From CALMKX01 sp036274895 (lineage in GTDB: Bacteria; Acidobacteriota; Thermoanaerobaculia; Multivoradales; SZUA-115), in the NCBI GenBank assembly GCA_036274895.1, contig DASUEU010000075.1, positions 1-64,000 on the forward strand: a DNA stretch of 64,000 nt. Reading direction: 5' to 3'. Position numbers and translations under genes: made by a program. The notes beneath the pieces are model-generated. The model was not told the origin of the DNA, made no database searches, and saw only the letters and a program-made list of their open reading frames with translations. Below are positions 16,391-25,599 of the stretch, piece by piece (position 1 is the first letter of the stretch; every line of letters starts with the position of its first letter).

Positions 16391-17607
16391 TCGTCACCGA
16401 GAACTTCGCGATCGCGCTGCGGGCGCTCCGGGCCAACGCCCTGCGCTCGATGCTCACCACCCTCGGCATCATCATCGGCACCGCCGCGGTGATCGCGGTG
16501 GTTTCGATCATCCAGGGTCTGCAGTTCATGATCGTGGGCGAGCTCCAGGGGGTCGGAGCCACCTACATCATGGTCTTCCCCAACCAGCCTGATCGGGAGG
16601 ATCGCGCCGTGGCGCGGCCCGTCCGGCTGACCCCGGAGGACGCCGAGGCCATCCGGCAGCGGGTGGTGGGGATCGACAAGATGACCCCCATCCTGCAAGG
16701 CAACCTGGTGGCCAAGTATCTGGATCGCGAGCACGCCACGAACGTCTTCGGCACCAACGACCAGATGCCTGAGGTGACCAACCAGCCGTTGGAGCTGGGC
16801 AGGTTCTTCTCCCAGTTCGACCTGCGCGAGCGCAGGAAGGTCGCGGTGGTGGGCTGGAAGGTGATCGAGGAGCTGCGGCTGGGCGACCAGCCTCTGGGCA
16901 AAGAGATCTACGTCGGCAAGCTGCGCGCCACGGTGATCGGGGTCATGGAGCGTCAGGGCCAGACCCTCGGCCAGGACCGTGACGACGTGATCTACATCCC
17001 TTTCGACACGGCGGTCGGGCTGTTTGGCCGCACCGCGGCCGAGCGCATCTCGCTGCGCATCCAGGCGGCGAGCGTGGACGTGGTCAACCAGGTCCAGGAC
17101 AGCATCCGCCAGTTGTTGCGCCAGCGGCACGGCCTGAGCCCGAAGGACCGTGACGACTTCCACGTGTTGGTACAGGACCAGGTGCTGAAGTCGGTCAACA
17201 GCATCCTCGGGGGCATTACCGCGGTGGTGGGGGCGGTGGTCAGCGTCGCCCTGCTGGTGGGCGGTATCGGCATCATGAACATCATGCTGGTGTCGGTGAC
17301 CGAACGTACCCGTGAGATTGGCGTGCGCAAGTCAGTGGGAGCGAGAAAGCGGGACATCCTGGTGCAGTTCCTGATCGAGGCCGTCTCGCTGTCGCTGGTC
17401 GGTGGTGCGATCGGCATCCTCTTCGGCTGGGGAGCAGGCGCCCTGGCGGTGGCGCTGATCCCTTACGACCTACCGCCGGTTCACGTGCCACTGTGGGCGG
17501 TCGCGTTGGCCTTCGGTTTCTCCTCGCTGGTCGGTGTGGTCTTCGGCATCTACCCCGCGGGGAAGGCCGCCCAGCTCGATCCGATCGAAGCCCTGCGCTA
17601 CGAGTGA
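16387..17607 (+). CDS. MacB-type ABC exporter permease
   Basis: About 406 residues. The first membrane helix is near residues 20-40. A large periplasmic domain (about 45-275) follows, then three C-terminal helices of the FtsX-like domain. The family motif RTREIGVRKSVGARKRDI lies between the last helices. ATG 16387 overlaps the ATPase (ATGA). Together with the preceding three genes it gives a complete tripartite exporter. Confidence 0.9.
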
Positions 17608-17627
17608 GCCTTAGCCCGGCAGCCCTT

Positions 17628-17655
17628 TTGCCGGACCACGGCTCCGTGTTAGCTT
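17628..17655 (+). promoter_or_regulatory. Promoter of the multihaem cytochrome gene
   Basis: TTGCCG (17628-17633), a 16-bp spacer and TAGCTT (17650-17655), with only 8 nt to ATG 17664. This is another candidate leaderless start; no Shine-Dalgarno sequence precedes the ATG. Confidence 0.45.
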
Positions 17656-17663
17656 TCGCTCCA

Positions 17664-19460
17664 ATGGCCCCATCCTCGCGGTCCCTGAAGGTCGTCGTCT
17701 TCGTTCTTCTGGCCGGCCTGCCGGCCCTCCCCCTGGTGCTTTCGGTCTGGGCAGGTCCCTTCACCCCCAACGGCACCCAGCCGCCCCTGGCTCACGACAT
17801 GCTCCTGCCGAGCGATTGTGAGAGCTGCCACGGGAACTTCGACAACCAGGCGAACATCGAGCCCTATCCCACCTGGGCCGGCTCGATGATGGCCAATGCG
17901 GCGCGAGACCCGATCTTCTGGGCGGCGCTCGACGTGGCCAACAACGACGTCCCCGGCGTCGGGGAGTTCTGCCTGCGCTGCCACACGCCGGCGGCGTGGT
18001 TGGCCGGCCGGTCCGAGCCCCCGGGCGGCTCGACCGACGGCTGCGGATTGCTCGGCAACCTCGACGAGGCCGACAACGACTTCGAAGGTGTGACCTGCCA
18101 CTTCTGCCATCGCATGATGGTCAACCCCACGCCACCGATGGGGCAGCAGACCTTCTACAAGGGCAATGCGCAGTTCTGGGTCGACGACGGGGACTGTAGC
18201 GGCCCCGGCAGCGGCCCGTGCCGCCGGGGCCCCTACGACTACTCGGTCAGCGGCGACCCACCGCCGCACGAGTGGGCATTCTCCACCTACCACACGGGCT
18301 CGGACATCTGTGCCAACTGCCACAACGTCACCAGCCCGGCGGAGAGCCTGATCGACGAGAACGGCACCGACACCGGAATCCCGTATCCGATCGAGAGGAC
18401 CCACCGCGAGTGGGAGCAGAGCAGCTACTCCTTGCCCGGCCCGGGCTTCCAGACCTGCCAGGGCTGCCACATGCCCGACGCCACCGAGACCGACGCCTTC
18501 GCCTGCATCTTCCAGAGCAACAACCGCTCGGGCAACATGCCGGTCCATCGCTTCGTCGGCGGCAACACCTGGGTGCCCGGCGTGCTGCGTGACGAGTATC
18601 CCAACCTCGGTCGGACCGCCTCCTACAACGCCACGGTGGCCTGGACGCAGGACCTACTCCAGAACGACTCGGCCCTGGTCGCGGTGACCGGGCCCGGAGC
18701 GCCCGTAATGCCCGGGGAGAACCTCGCCGTGACCGTCCGGGTCACCAACCTGACCGGCCACAAGCTGCCCACCGGCTACCCCGAGGGGCGCCGCATGTGG
18801 TTGCAGGTCACGGCGCGGGACGCGGTCGGCAACGCCTTTTGGCAGAGCGGAGCCTACGACGCGGCGACCGGGGTGCTGACCCAGGATCCGCAGATCAAGA
18901 TCTACCAGACCGAGCGGGGCATCTGGAACCGCAACGGCACCAACGAGTGCGACTTCACGGACGGCGCGAGCAACCCGATCTTCCACTTCGTGCTCAACAA
19001 CTGCATCGCCCTCGACAACCGTATCCCCCCCGCGGGCTTCTCGGGTGGCAGCGACCTCGAGACCCGTCCGGTGGGCTACACCTACCCGGAGACGGCGCCG
19101 GGCTCGGGCATCCTGGTCAACTACGACGACACGACCTACCAGATCCCGGTGCCGGGGGGCCTGGTGGCACCGATCACCATCGAGGCGCGCCTGCTGTATC
19201 AGACGGTGAGCAAAGAGTACGTCGAGTTCCTGCGCGACGAGGCGGTGACCAACAACTTCCCCGACGACTGCATCTCGCGGACGACGGGCACCCCGACGAT
19301 GAGCCGAGGCGAGCTGCTGCACGACATCTGGACCCGCCGTGGCCGGGCGGCTCCGACGCCGATGGTCTTGGGCTCGACGGTGGTCCAGCTGGACAACGAC
19401 CTGTTCGCCGACGGCTTCGAGAGCGGAAACACCTCGGCCTGGACGGTCGTCTTTCCCTGA
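17664..19460 (+). CDS. Secreted pentahaem c-type cytochrome-like protein
   Basis: About 598 residues. An N-terminal hydrophobic export segment (about 9-28) is followed by five CxxCH haem sites: CESCH near 52, CLRCH near 102, CHFCH near 144, CANCH near 215 and CQGCH near 264. All five lie in the first half. The second half (about 340-560) looks like a beta-rich domain without haem sites. The chain ends in DNDLFADGFESGNTSAW plus five residues, a tail I associate with secreted proteins. It could take part in periplasmic or extracellular electron transfer; the partner is unknown, and no cytochrome maturation gene is near. Confidence 0.75.
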   Translation: MAPSSRSLKVVVFVLLAGLPALPLVLSVWAGPFTPNGTQPPLAHDMLLPSDCESCHGNFDNQANIEPYPTWAGSMMANAARDPIFWAALDVANNDVPGVGEFCLRCHTPAAWLAGRSEPPGGSTDGCGLLGNLDEADNDFEGVTCHFCHRMMVNPTPPMGQQTFYKGNAQFWVDDGDCSGPGSGPCRRGPYDYSVSGDPPPHEWAFSTYHTGSDICANCHNVTSPAESLIDENGTDTGIPYPIERTHREWEQSSYSLPGPGFQTCQGCHMPDATETDAFACIFQSNNRSGNMPVHRFVGGNTWVPGVLRDEYPNLGRTASYNATVAWTQDLLQNDSALVAVTGPGAPVMPGENLAVTVRVTNLTGHKLPTGYPEGRRMWLQVTARDAVGNAFWQSGAYDAATGVLTQDPQIKIYQTERGIWNRNGTNECDFTDGASNPIFHFVLNNCIALDNRIPPAGFSGGSDLETRPVGYTYPETAPGSGILVNYDDTTYQIPVPGGLVAPITIEARLLYQTVSKEYVEFLRDEAVTNNFPDDCISRTTGTPTMSRGELLHDIWTRRGRAAPTPMVLGSTVVQLDNDLFADGFESGNTSAWTVVFP

Positions 19461-19477
19461 CTCTCTGGGGGGGAAGC

Positions 19478-19565
19478 TGGTGCCGGAGGCGGGACTCGAA
19501 CCCGCAAGCCCGCGAGGAGCGGGGGATTTTGAGTCCCCTGCGTCTGCCAATTCCGCCACTCCGGC
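19478..19565 (-). tRNA. tRNA-Leu (anticodon CAA)
   Basis: Minus strand, class II. Acceptor GCCGGAG (19565-19559) pairs with CTCCGGC near the 3' end, and CCA is encoded (19480-19478). The anticodon loop CTCAAAA gives CAA (19531-19529). It is very similar to tRNA-Leu(UAA) at 771-858, so the two probably arose by duplication. Confidence 0.95.
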
Positions 19566-19580
19566 TCGAAGTGGAGGCTC

Positions 19581-19609
19581 ATCCTAGGCGCCCCCCGAGC
19601 GCCTGTCAA
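19581..19609 (-). promoter_or_regulatory. Promoter of tRNA-Leu(CAA)
   Basis: On the minus strand TTGACA (19609-19604), a 17-bp spacer and TAGGAT (19586-19581) form a near-consensus promoter about 15 nt before the tRNA 5' end. Confidence 0.75.
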
Positions 19610-19632
19610 CCGGCACCCCAGACTCCCGAGAC

Positions 19633-19661
19633 TTGACGTCAAGGGCGATTTCAGCTACTCT
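19633..19661 (+). promoter_or_regulatory. carD promoter with palindromic -35
   Basis: TTGACG (19633-19638), a 17-bp spacer and TACTCT (19656-19661). The -35 is the left half of the perfect palindrome TTGACGTCAA (19633-19642), which could be a repressor or activator site. It implies a leader of about 85 nt. Confidence 0.6.
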
Positions 19662-19751
19662 CCCACTGTCTAAGCGTAGGTCCTCGTTAGACTTACGCCT
19701 CATCTCTTGCCACTCGCCATCCAATCAACTCACGAAAAGGGGTTTGGAGAC

Positions 19752-20273
19752 GTGTCTTTTGAAGTCGGTCAGAAGGTGGTGTATCCAAATCACGGGGTCA
19801 GCTTGGTGGAGAAGATCGAGCCGGGCGCGATCGACGGGATCGAGCAGACCTACTTCCATCTCCGGCTGCTCTCCAACAACTCGAAGGTTATGGTTCCTCG
19901 CGCGAACCTCGAGCTAGTCGGCTTGCGGCCCCTGTGTCCGGAGTCCGAGATCGACGCCCTCTTCGCCATCCTCGAGGATGGCAACATCGACACCTACAAA
20001 GACTGGAAGGGTCGCTACAAGCAGAACCTCGACAAGATGAAGACCGGCCGCCTCGTCGAGGTCGCCGAGGTGCTCAAGAATCTCCGCCTGGTGAGCCAGA
20101 AAAAGAGCCTCTCCTTCCGCGAGAAGAAGATGTACGAGCGGGCCAAGTACTTCATCGTCAGTGAGGTGGCCCACGTCCGCTGTATCACGGAGCGGGAAGC
20201 CGAACAGCAGGTCGAGCATGCCCTCGAGTCCAGCCTGGTCAAGCGGGACCAGCGGGCGCGAGCGGCGAGCTGA
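19752..20273 (+). CDS. carD: CarD family transcription regulator
   Basis: About 173 residues, typical length. The N-terminal RNA-polymerase interaction domain (FEVGQKVVYPNHGV, about 3-60) is followed by a helical DNA-binding domain with KKSLSFREKKMYERAK. CarD proteins bind the beta subunit and stabilise open complexes at rRNA and other promoters. GTG 19752 is chosen because the family N-terminus begins right there and a purine-rich AAGGGG lies about 9 nt upstream; an in-frame start at 19707 would add 15 unrelated residues. The gene stands alone between its own promoter and a hairpin. Confidence 0.9.
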   Translation: MSFEVGQKVVYPNHGVSLVEKIEPGAIDGIEQTYFHLRLLSNNSKVMVPRANLELVGLRPLCPESEIDALFAILEDGNIDTYKDWKGRYKQNLDKMKTGRLVEVAEVLKNLRLVSQKKSLSFREKKMYERAKYFIVSEVAHVRCITEREAEQQVEHALESSLVKRDQRARAAS

Positions 20274-20286
20274 GCAGAGCCAGAAC

Positions 20287-20312
20287 GGGCCGGCGGAGCC
20301 AGCCGCCGGCCC
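20287..20312 (+). terminator. Hairpin after carD
   Basis: GGGCCGGCGG (20287-20296) and CCGCCGGCCC (20303-20312) form a 10-bp GC stem with a 6-nt loop, 13 nt after the carD stop. The following bases (ATCGTTC) are not a true T-run, so termination by this hairpin alone is uncertain. Confidence 0.5.
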
Positions 20313-20343
20313 ATCGTTCAAGATCCAGTCCCCATCTCTACTC

Positions 20344-21120
20344 ATGAATACCGTGATCGCACTGGCCCTGGTGCTGTTCTCGGGCCTCGGTGTCTCGGCC
20401 GCGCAGGACTCGGAGCGCGCCGCTCTGGCGGCTCAGCTGGCGGTCGAGGAGCAACTGGTCACCGCGGTGACCACCCGCCTGTCCGATCTTCGCCGGCAGG
20501 AGGCTGCGGCCCTGCAATCCGTTGCCGAAGCGGCCCAGAGCGTCGACGAAGAGGTCGCTGCTGCCCGGCCCCGAGTCGAGGAGCTCGAGCGGCGAATCCA
20601 TGACCGCGAGGTGGCACAGGCTGTCCTGACCGTCCTGACCGCTCGAGTGGGGGAGGCGCAGGCTCGGCTGATGGAGCAATTGCGCCGCCAGGCAGCCTTG
20701 CGCCAAGCCCTCGACAAGGTGCCCGTCCCACCGGCCGGCGACCCCATCTCGGGTCGCTGGCGGGTCGAGATCGCTTCCCCGCCCGCCAGCGGCACCTTCG
20801 AGATGCGGCTCGACGGAAACCAAGTCTCCGGCAGCTGGGAGCTGGGGCTCCGGCGTGGCTCCCTGCGCGGCTCCTTCGCCGCCAGGCGCCTGCGGCTGGA
20901 GCGGCTGGACCCGGAGCGTGGCCTCGACGGGATCTTCGAGGCCGAGGTCGACCCGCTTCTGGGCACGGCCCGGGGCGTGTGGACGCCGGTCGAGTTGGCG
21001 GTGGGGGAAGCGGGAGGGAGCGGTTGGTCCGCGGTGCGCTTGACGCAACCCCCGTCGACACCCGAGGATTCGAGCCCGGAAGCGAGGCAAGAGGAGGAGG
21101 AGGAGCTTGAGCCGAGATAA
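20344..21120 (+). CDS. Exported coiled-coil protein of unknown function
   Basis: About 258 residues. A signal peptide (about 1-20, ending VSAAQD) precedes a long charged helical/coiled-coil region (about 25-135) and a compact beta-rich domain (about 140-230, beginning ISGRWRVEI). The tail is acidic (EEEEELE). I do not recognise a family. It overlaps the following TPR gene by 14 nt, and that gene overlaps a small zinc-ribbon-like gene, so the three probably act together in the envelope. Confidence 0.6.
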   Translation: MNTVIALALVLFSGLGVSAAQDSERAALAAQLAVEEQLVTAVTTRLSDLRRQEAAALQSVAEAAQSVDEEVAAARPRVEELERRIHDREVAQAVLTVLTARVGEAQARLMEQLRRQAALRQALDKVPVPPAGDPISGRWRVEIASPPASGTFEMRLDGNQVSGSWELGLRRGSLRGSFAARRLRLERLDPERGLDGIFEAEVDPLLGTARGVWTPVELAVGEAGGSGWSAVRLTQPPSTPEDSSPEARQEEEEELEPR

Positions 21121-21835
21121 CGCTCTGTTCGCGTTGTTGGGTCTGGTGGTCGGGTTCGTGGCGGCTTACCCGGTCTTCGAAGTGATCTCCACCCGGCAGC
21201 CACCGCCCCGTTGGGCCGCCACTGGCGGGGAAGCGACGGCGGCTGCCGGGGCTCCCCAAGCCGCTCCGATGACCGGTGGAAGCGGGACGGGGCCCCAGAT
21301 GGAGGAGGTTCGACAGCTGCGCGAACGGATCGAGCGCAACCCCAACGACGCCGAGGCGATCTGCCGGCTCGCCCAGATGAACCTGATGGTCCAGGACTTC
21401 CAGCGCGCCCGGCCGCTGCTCGAGCAGTGCCAGCGACTCGTTCCCGCGGATCCCGACGTGCTCAAGGCCCTCGCCAACCTCTACTTCGACCTCAAGGAGT
21501 TCCCGCTCGCGCGGGAGCGCTACGAGCAGTTGCTGCAAGCCCAGCCAGGCGATCTCGACGTCCAGACCGACCTCGGGGTGGCCTACCGCTACCTCCAGCA
21601 GCCCCAGAAGGCCCTCGAGCTCTTCCGCAAGGTCCAGGGGCAGAACCCCCAGCACTGGGCGTCTCTCTACAACGAGGTGGTGGTCCTCGCCTTCGACCTC
21701 AAGGACTACACGGGCGCGCGCGCAGGCATCGCTCGGCTCCAGTCCCTGCAGCCGGGCAACCCCGACGTCGCCCGGCTCGCCGCGGAGATCGATCGGCAGC
21801 AGAGTGGGGGAGCGGCGGCGCAGGGAGCCTCGTGA
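21107..21835 (+). CDS. Membrane-anchored TPR protein
   Basis: About 242 residues. An N-terminal membrane helix (about 6-24) and an Ala/Gly/Pro-rich linker lead into four or so tetratricopeptide repeats (about 70-225; for example YRYLQQPQKALELFRKV). The start is TTG 21107, placed by a strong purine run (AGGAGGAGGAG) ending just upstream, and lies within the preceding gene. TPR proteins with this layout often act as assembly or cytochrome-biogenesis partners (CcmH-like); nothing here proves that role. Confidence 0.65.
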   Translation: MSRDNALFALLGLVVGFVAAYPVFEVISTRQPPPRWAATGGEATAAAGAPQAAPMTGGSGTGPQMEEVRQLRERIERNPNDAEAICRLAQMNLMVQDFQRARPLLEQCQRLVPADPDVLKALANLYFDLKEFPLARERYEQLLQAQPGDLDVQTDLGVAYRYLQQPQKALELFRKVQGQNPQHWASLYNEVVVLAFDLKDYTGARAGIARLQSLQPGNPDVARLAAEIDRQQSGGAAAQGAS

Positions 21836-22059
21836 CCCGGCTTCTGCTCTTCCTGCTGGCGGTCAGCTGGGTGGCGCGCTTCCTGGCACGCCTCAAGATC
21901 CCCCAAGACTCGCACTCGCCGCCGCCGCCCGGCGGCTCGCCTCGGCCCCTCGAGCACCTCACCCGCTGCGAGCGCTGCGGCACCTACTTCCCGTCCGGCA
22001 CAGGCGTGGGGCCGGGCGGGAGCCTGTGCTCCTCGACCTGCCGCAGCCGGCCGGGCTGA
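21832..22059 (+). CDS. Small PP0621-like protein with two CxxC-type pairs
   Basis: 75 residues starting at GTG 21832, overlapping the TPR stop (GTGA). A short N-terminal hydrophobic helix (about 3-18) is followed by a Pro-rich linker and a C-terminal CERCGTYFP...CSSTC arrangement that could bind zinc. The pattern resembles the small PP0621 family of bacterial proteins, whose function is not established. Confidence 0.6.
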   Translation: MTRLLLFLLAVSWVARFLARLKIPQDSHSPPPPGGSPRPLEHLTRCERCGTYFPSGTGVGPGGSLCSSTCRSRPG

Positions 22060-22069
22060 GCGCTGCGCC

Positions 22070-24520
22070 ATGGCCCCCGACGGCGTCGAGCAGGGGCCGG
22101 CCGGGACAGGCCTCGCCGCGGTCGCTCTGCCCGTCCCCCTCGCCGAGCCCCTGACCTATCGCATTCCTGCCGAGCTCTCGCCCCTGGTTCGGCCCGGGGT
22201 GAGGGTACGGGTTCCGATCGGCCGCCGGCGGGCCACTGGGGTGGTGCTCAGCCTGCCCGAACAGGCTCCAGCCGGCATCACCCTGCGAGACATCGAGGCA
22301 GTGGTGGACTTCGAGCCGGTGCTGCCGGCCGAGCTGCTGGAGCTCGCCGCCTTCACCAGCCGTTACTACCTGGCACCGATCGGCGAGGTGGTGCGCGCGA
22401 TTCTGCCCGGCGAGCTGCCGGCCTGGGGGGACCGCAAGGTCTGGATCACCCCTCAGGGAGCCTTCGCCGTAACCGGCGAGGGGGAGGATGCGGCGGTGCT
22501 CGCGGTGCTGCGGGACGGCCAGAAGCTGAGCCTCGCAGAGCTCGCCCGGCAGCTCGGGGGAAGGTCACCCGCCGCCGCGGTGGTGCGCCTGGCCGCGCGG
22601 GGCTGGGTGGCGACCGGCAGCGCCGGCCGGCGCGGGGGCGCTCGCTACCGAACGGCCGTCGAGCTGGCGCCCGGCACGCGCGAGGAGTTGCTCGCCAAGG
22701 CCGGGAGATCGCCGCCCGGTAGGGCGGCCGTGGAGCACCTCGCCACCCTCGGCCGTCCGGCCAGCCTCGAGGAGTTGGAGCAGGATGCCGGCGTCTCCTC
22801 CACCGTGGTGCGGCGGCTGCTGCGGCTCGAGATCCTGCGTTCCTTCACCCAGGTCGAGAAGCTGGATCTGGGCCGCCACCGTCTCGATACCCCTGCCGTC
22901 CAGCCCATCGCCCTGCGGCCGGACCAGCAAGGAGCCCTCGAGGCGCTGGCGGGGGCGATCGCAGCCCGAGCCGCCCAGCCCTTCCTGCTCCAGGGCGTAA
23001 CTGGCTCGGGCAAGACCGAGGTCTATCTGCGGGCGGCGCGGTTGGCTCTCGAGGCGGGCAGCACCGTGCTGCTCCTGGTCCCCGAGATCGCCCTCGTGCC
23101 GGCCCTCGCCCAGGAGGCCCGGGCTCGCTTCGGCGATCGCCTGGCCCTGCTGCACAGCGCCCTCGCGGGCCACGAGCGGCAGCAGGAGTGGGAACGCATC
23201 CGCAGCGGGGAAGCGCGGGTGGTGCTCGGCCCCCGCTCGGCGGTCTTCGCTCCCCTCGAGCAAGTTGGGCTGATCGTGGTCGACGAGGAACAGGACCCGG
23301 CCTACAAGCAGGAGACCACGCCGCGCTACCACGGCCGGGATCTGGCCCTGCTGCGCGGCCAGCGGGAAGGCTGCCCGGTGCTGCTGGTGTCGGCCACCCC
23401 CAGCCTCGAGACCCGCTTCAACGTCGATACCGGTCGCTTCAGTTTTCTGCGCCTGACAGAGCGCGCGGGCCAGGGGGAGCTGCCGGCCGGGATCCTGGTG
23501 GACCTGCGCCAGGAGGGCATCGTGCGCCGGCCCGGCGAGGCGCCGATCTCCCAGCGCCTCGCCGAGGAGATCGCGGCCGCCCTGGCCGAGCGGGACCAGG
23601 TGATCTTGCTGCGCAACCGCCGGGGCTACGCGCCGCTGCTGCTGTGCCGGGCCTGTGGCGAGGACTTCCGCTGTGAGGAGTGCGGCCTGCCGCGCACCTG
23701 GCACCGTCGCGAAGGGCTGCTGCTCTGCCACTACTGCGGGGCACGCTCGGCGGCTCCGGCACGCTGCCCGAGCTGTTCGGAAGGGGCCCTCGAGCCCATG
23801 GGTGCCGGCACCGAGCGAGTGGAGGAGAGCGTACGGGAGCTGTTCCCGGGGGCCGCCGTCGATGTCCTCGACCGTGATGCCCTGCGTCGGCCCGGGGGGC
23901 TGACCGCCGTGCTCGAGCGCTTCTCCCGTGGCGACGTCCAGATCCTGGTGGGCACCCAGATGGTCTCCAAGGGCCACCACTTCCCGCGCGTGGCCTTGAC
24001 GGCGGTGCTGGCCGCCGACACCTACCTGGGCTTTCCGGACTTCCGTGCCGTCGAGCGGACCTACACCCTGCTCACCCAGCTGGCCGGGCGGGCGGGTCGG
24101 GGGGAGCGCCCGGGCCGGGTGGTGATCCAGACCTATCACCCGGAGCACTACGCCATCCGGGCCGCCCTGGCCCACGACGACGAGGCCTTCGCCCGCGAAG
24201 AGATGCGCTTCCGCCGTGCCTTCGCTTACCCGCCCTTCACCCGCATGGTGCAGATTCTCACCAGGAGCCGGGATCGGGGCAAGGCCCTCGCAGCTCTCGA
24301 GGAGATCGACCGGCGCATCGAGCGGCATCCCCGAGCCCGCGGGGTGCGGCGGGCGGGCCCGGCCCCCGCGCCCCTGGAGCGCCTCAAAGGGGAGTGGCGC
24401 TTCCAGCTCCTGCTGCGCCACGCCTCGGGCCAGACGCTGCGCGAGCTGGTGCGGGCGGTCCTACCGCAGAGCGCCGCTTGTGACCTGGTGGTCGACGTCG
24501 ACCCCCATCACCTCCTCTGA
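22070..24520 (+). CDS. priA: Primosomal protein N' (replication restart helicase)
   Basis: About 816 residues. The N-terminal DNA-binding domain (about 10-105) and winged-helix region are followed by a superfamily II helicase core: Walker A GVTGSGKTE near 312, DEEQ box VVDEEQD, and SATPS. Eight cysteines of the zinc-binding insert follow (CRACGEDFRCEECG, then CHYC and CPSC). PriA reloads DnaB at stalled forks; dnaB is about 20 kb away in this window. ATG 22070 lies 10 nt after the small upstream gene. Confidence 0.95.
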   Translation: MAPDGVEQGPAGTGLAAVALPVPLAEPLTYRIPAELSPLVRPGVRVRVPIGRRRATGVVLSLPEQAPAGITLRDIEAVVDFEPVLPAELLELAAFTSRYYLAPIGEVVRAILPGELPAWGDRKVWITPQGAFAVTGEGEDAAVLAVLRDGQKLSLAELARQLGGRSPAAAVVRLAARGWVATGSAGRRGGARYRTAVELAPGTREELLAKAGRSPPGRAAVEHLATLGRPASLEELEQDAGVSSTVVRRLLRLEILRSFTQVEKLDLGRHRLDTPAVQPIALRPDQQGALEALAGAIAARAAQPFLLQGVTGSGKTEVYLRAARLALEAGSTVLLLVPEIALVPALAQEARARFGDRLALLHSALAGHERQQEWERIRSGEARVVLGPRSAVFAPLEQVGLIVVDEEQDPAYKQETTPRYHGRDLALLRGQREGCPVLLVSATPSLETRFNVDTGRFSFLRLTERAGQGELPAGILVDLRQEGIVRRPGEAPISQRLAEEIAAALAERDQVILLRNRRGYAPLLLCRACGEDFRCEECGLPRTWHRREGLLLCHYCGARSAAPARCPSCSEGALEPMGAGTERVEESVRELFPGAAVDVLDRDALRRPGGLTAVLERFSRGDVQILVGTQMVSKGHHFPRVALTAVLAADTYLGFPDFRAVERTYTLLTQLAGRAGRGERPGRVVIQTYHPEHYAIRAALAHDDEAFAREEMRFRRAFAYPPFTRMVQILTRSRDRGKALAALEEIDRRIERHPRARGVRRAGPAPAPLERLKGEWRFQLLLRHASGQTLRELVRAVLPQSAACDLVVDVDPHHLL

Positions 24521-24579
24521 GGGCCCATGACGGCCCGGTGCGCGGAGCCGTAAGCTCTTTGCCGAGGGCTGGTTTCGCG

Positions 24580-24608
24580 TTGACTCGCTCTCCTCCCGAT
24601 GCTAGTTT
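24580..24608 (+). promoter_or_regulatory. accA promoter, leaderless type
   Basis: TTGACT (24580-24585), a 17-bp spacer and TAGTTT (24603-24608), with 9 nt to ATG 24618. No Shine-Dalgarno sequence fits in the remaining space. Confidence 0.6.
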
Positions 24609-24617
24609 GCCGCCTGC

Positions 24618-25571
24618 ATGCAAAGTCCGGACTACGCCTTCGAGGAGTCCCTGGTCGAGCTTCGGCGCCGGATCGAGGAGCTGGAGGGCTATCCCGGTGG
24701 CAGCGCAGAGGAGAGGGAGCTCGAACGCCTGCGCGGCCAGCTCGCCCAGGAGTCGATGGAGGTCTACGGCCGGCTCTCGCGCTGGCAGAAGACCCTGGTC
24801 GCCCGCCATCCCGAGCGTCCTTACACCCTGGACTACATCGAGAACCTCTTCGAGGACTGGGTGGAGCTGCACGGCGATCGCCTGTTCGGCGACGACCCGG
24901 CGATCGTGGCCGGCTTCGCCCGCTTCCGTGGCCAGAGCGTGGCGGTGATCGGGCACCAGAAAGGGCGCAGCACCAAGGCGCGAATCCTGCGCAACTTCGG
25001 CCAGCCTCGCCCCGAGGGCTACCGCAAGGCCCTGCGCGTGATGCGCTTGGCCGAGAAGTTCCGGCGGCCGATCATCACCCTCATCGATACTCCCGGCGCC
25101 TATCCCGGCATCGACGCCGAGGCCCGCGGTCAGGCCGAGGCGATCGCCCGCAACCTGATCGAGATGGCTGCCCTGGAAGTGCCGGTGGTGGTCGTCGTCA
25201 CCGGCGAAGGGGGCAGCGGCGGCGCCCTGGCCCTGGGCGTCGGGGACCGCGTCTACATGCTCGAGTACGCCATCTACTCGGTGATCTCTCCCGAGGGTTG
25301 TGCGGCCATCCTGTGGAAGGACCAGGACCGCCGTGCCGAGGCCGCCGAGGCCCTGAAGCTCACCGCCGCCGACCTCCTCCAGCTCAAGGTCATCGACGGC
25401 ATCATCCGGGAGCCGGTCGGTGGTGCCCATGCCGGGCCGGGGGAGACCTGTCACCGGCTCGGCGAGACCCTCGCCAGCGCTCTCGCCGAGCTGGCAGGCA
25501 CCTCTCCCCAGGACCTGATCGCCTCCCGCTACCGCAAGTTCCGCGCCCTCGGCTTCTTCGAGCAAAGCTGA
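24618..25571 (+). CDS. accA: Acetyl-CoA carboxylase carboxyltransferase subunit alpha
   Basis: About 317 residues, the usual length. It transfers the carboxyl group from biotin to acetyl-CoA, the first committed step of fatty acid synthesis, together with AccD (not in window). Recognised by RPYTLDYIENLFEDW, LHGDRLFGDDPAIV, TLIDTPGAYPGIDAEARGQ, GEGGSGGALALG and SPEGCAAILW. It appears to have its own promoter just upstream. recJ follows after 28 nt. Confidence 0.95.
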   Translation: MQSPDYAFEESLVELRRRIEELEGYPGGSAEERELERLRGQLAQESMEVYGRLSRWQKTLVARHPERPYTLDYIENLFEDWVELHGDRLFGDDPAIVAGFARFRGQSVAVIGHQKGRSTKARILRNFGQPRPEGYRKALRVMRLAEKFRRPIITLIDTPGAYPGIDAEARGQAEAIARNLIEMAALEVPVVVVVTGEGGSGGALALGVGDRVYMLEYAIYSVISPEGCAAILWKDQDRRAEAAEALKLTAADLLQLKVIDGIIREPVGGAHAGPGETCHRLGETLASALAELAGTSPQDLIASRYRKFRALGFFEQS

Positions 25572-25599
25572 GCGGCAGAGCAGGAGAGCGCTTCTGACG

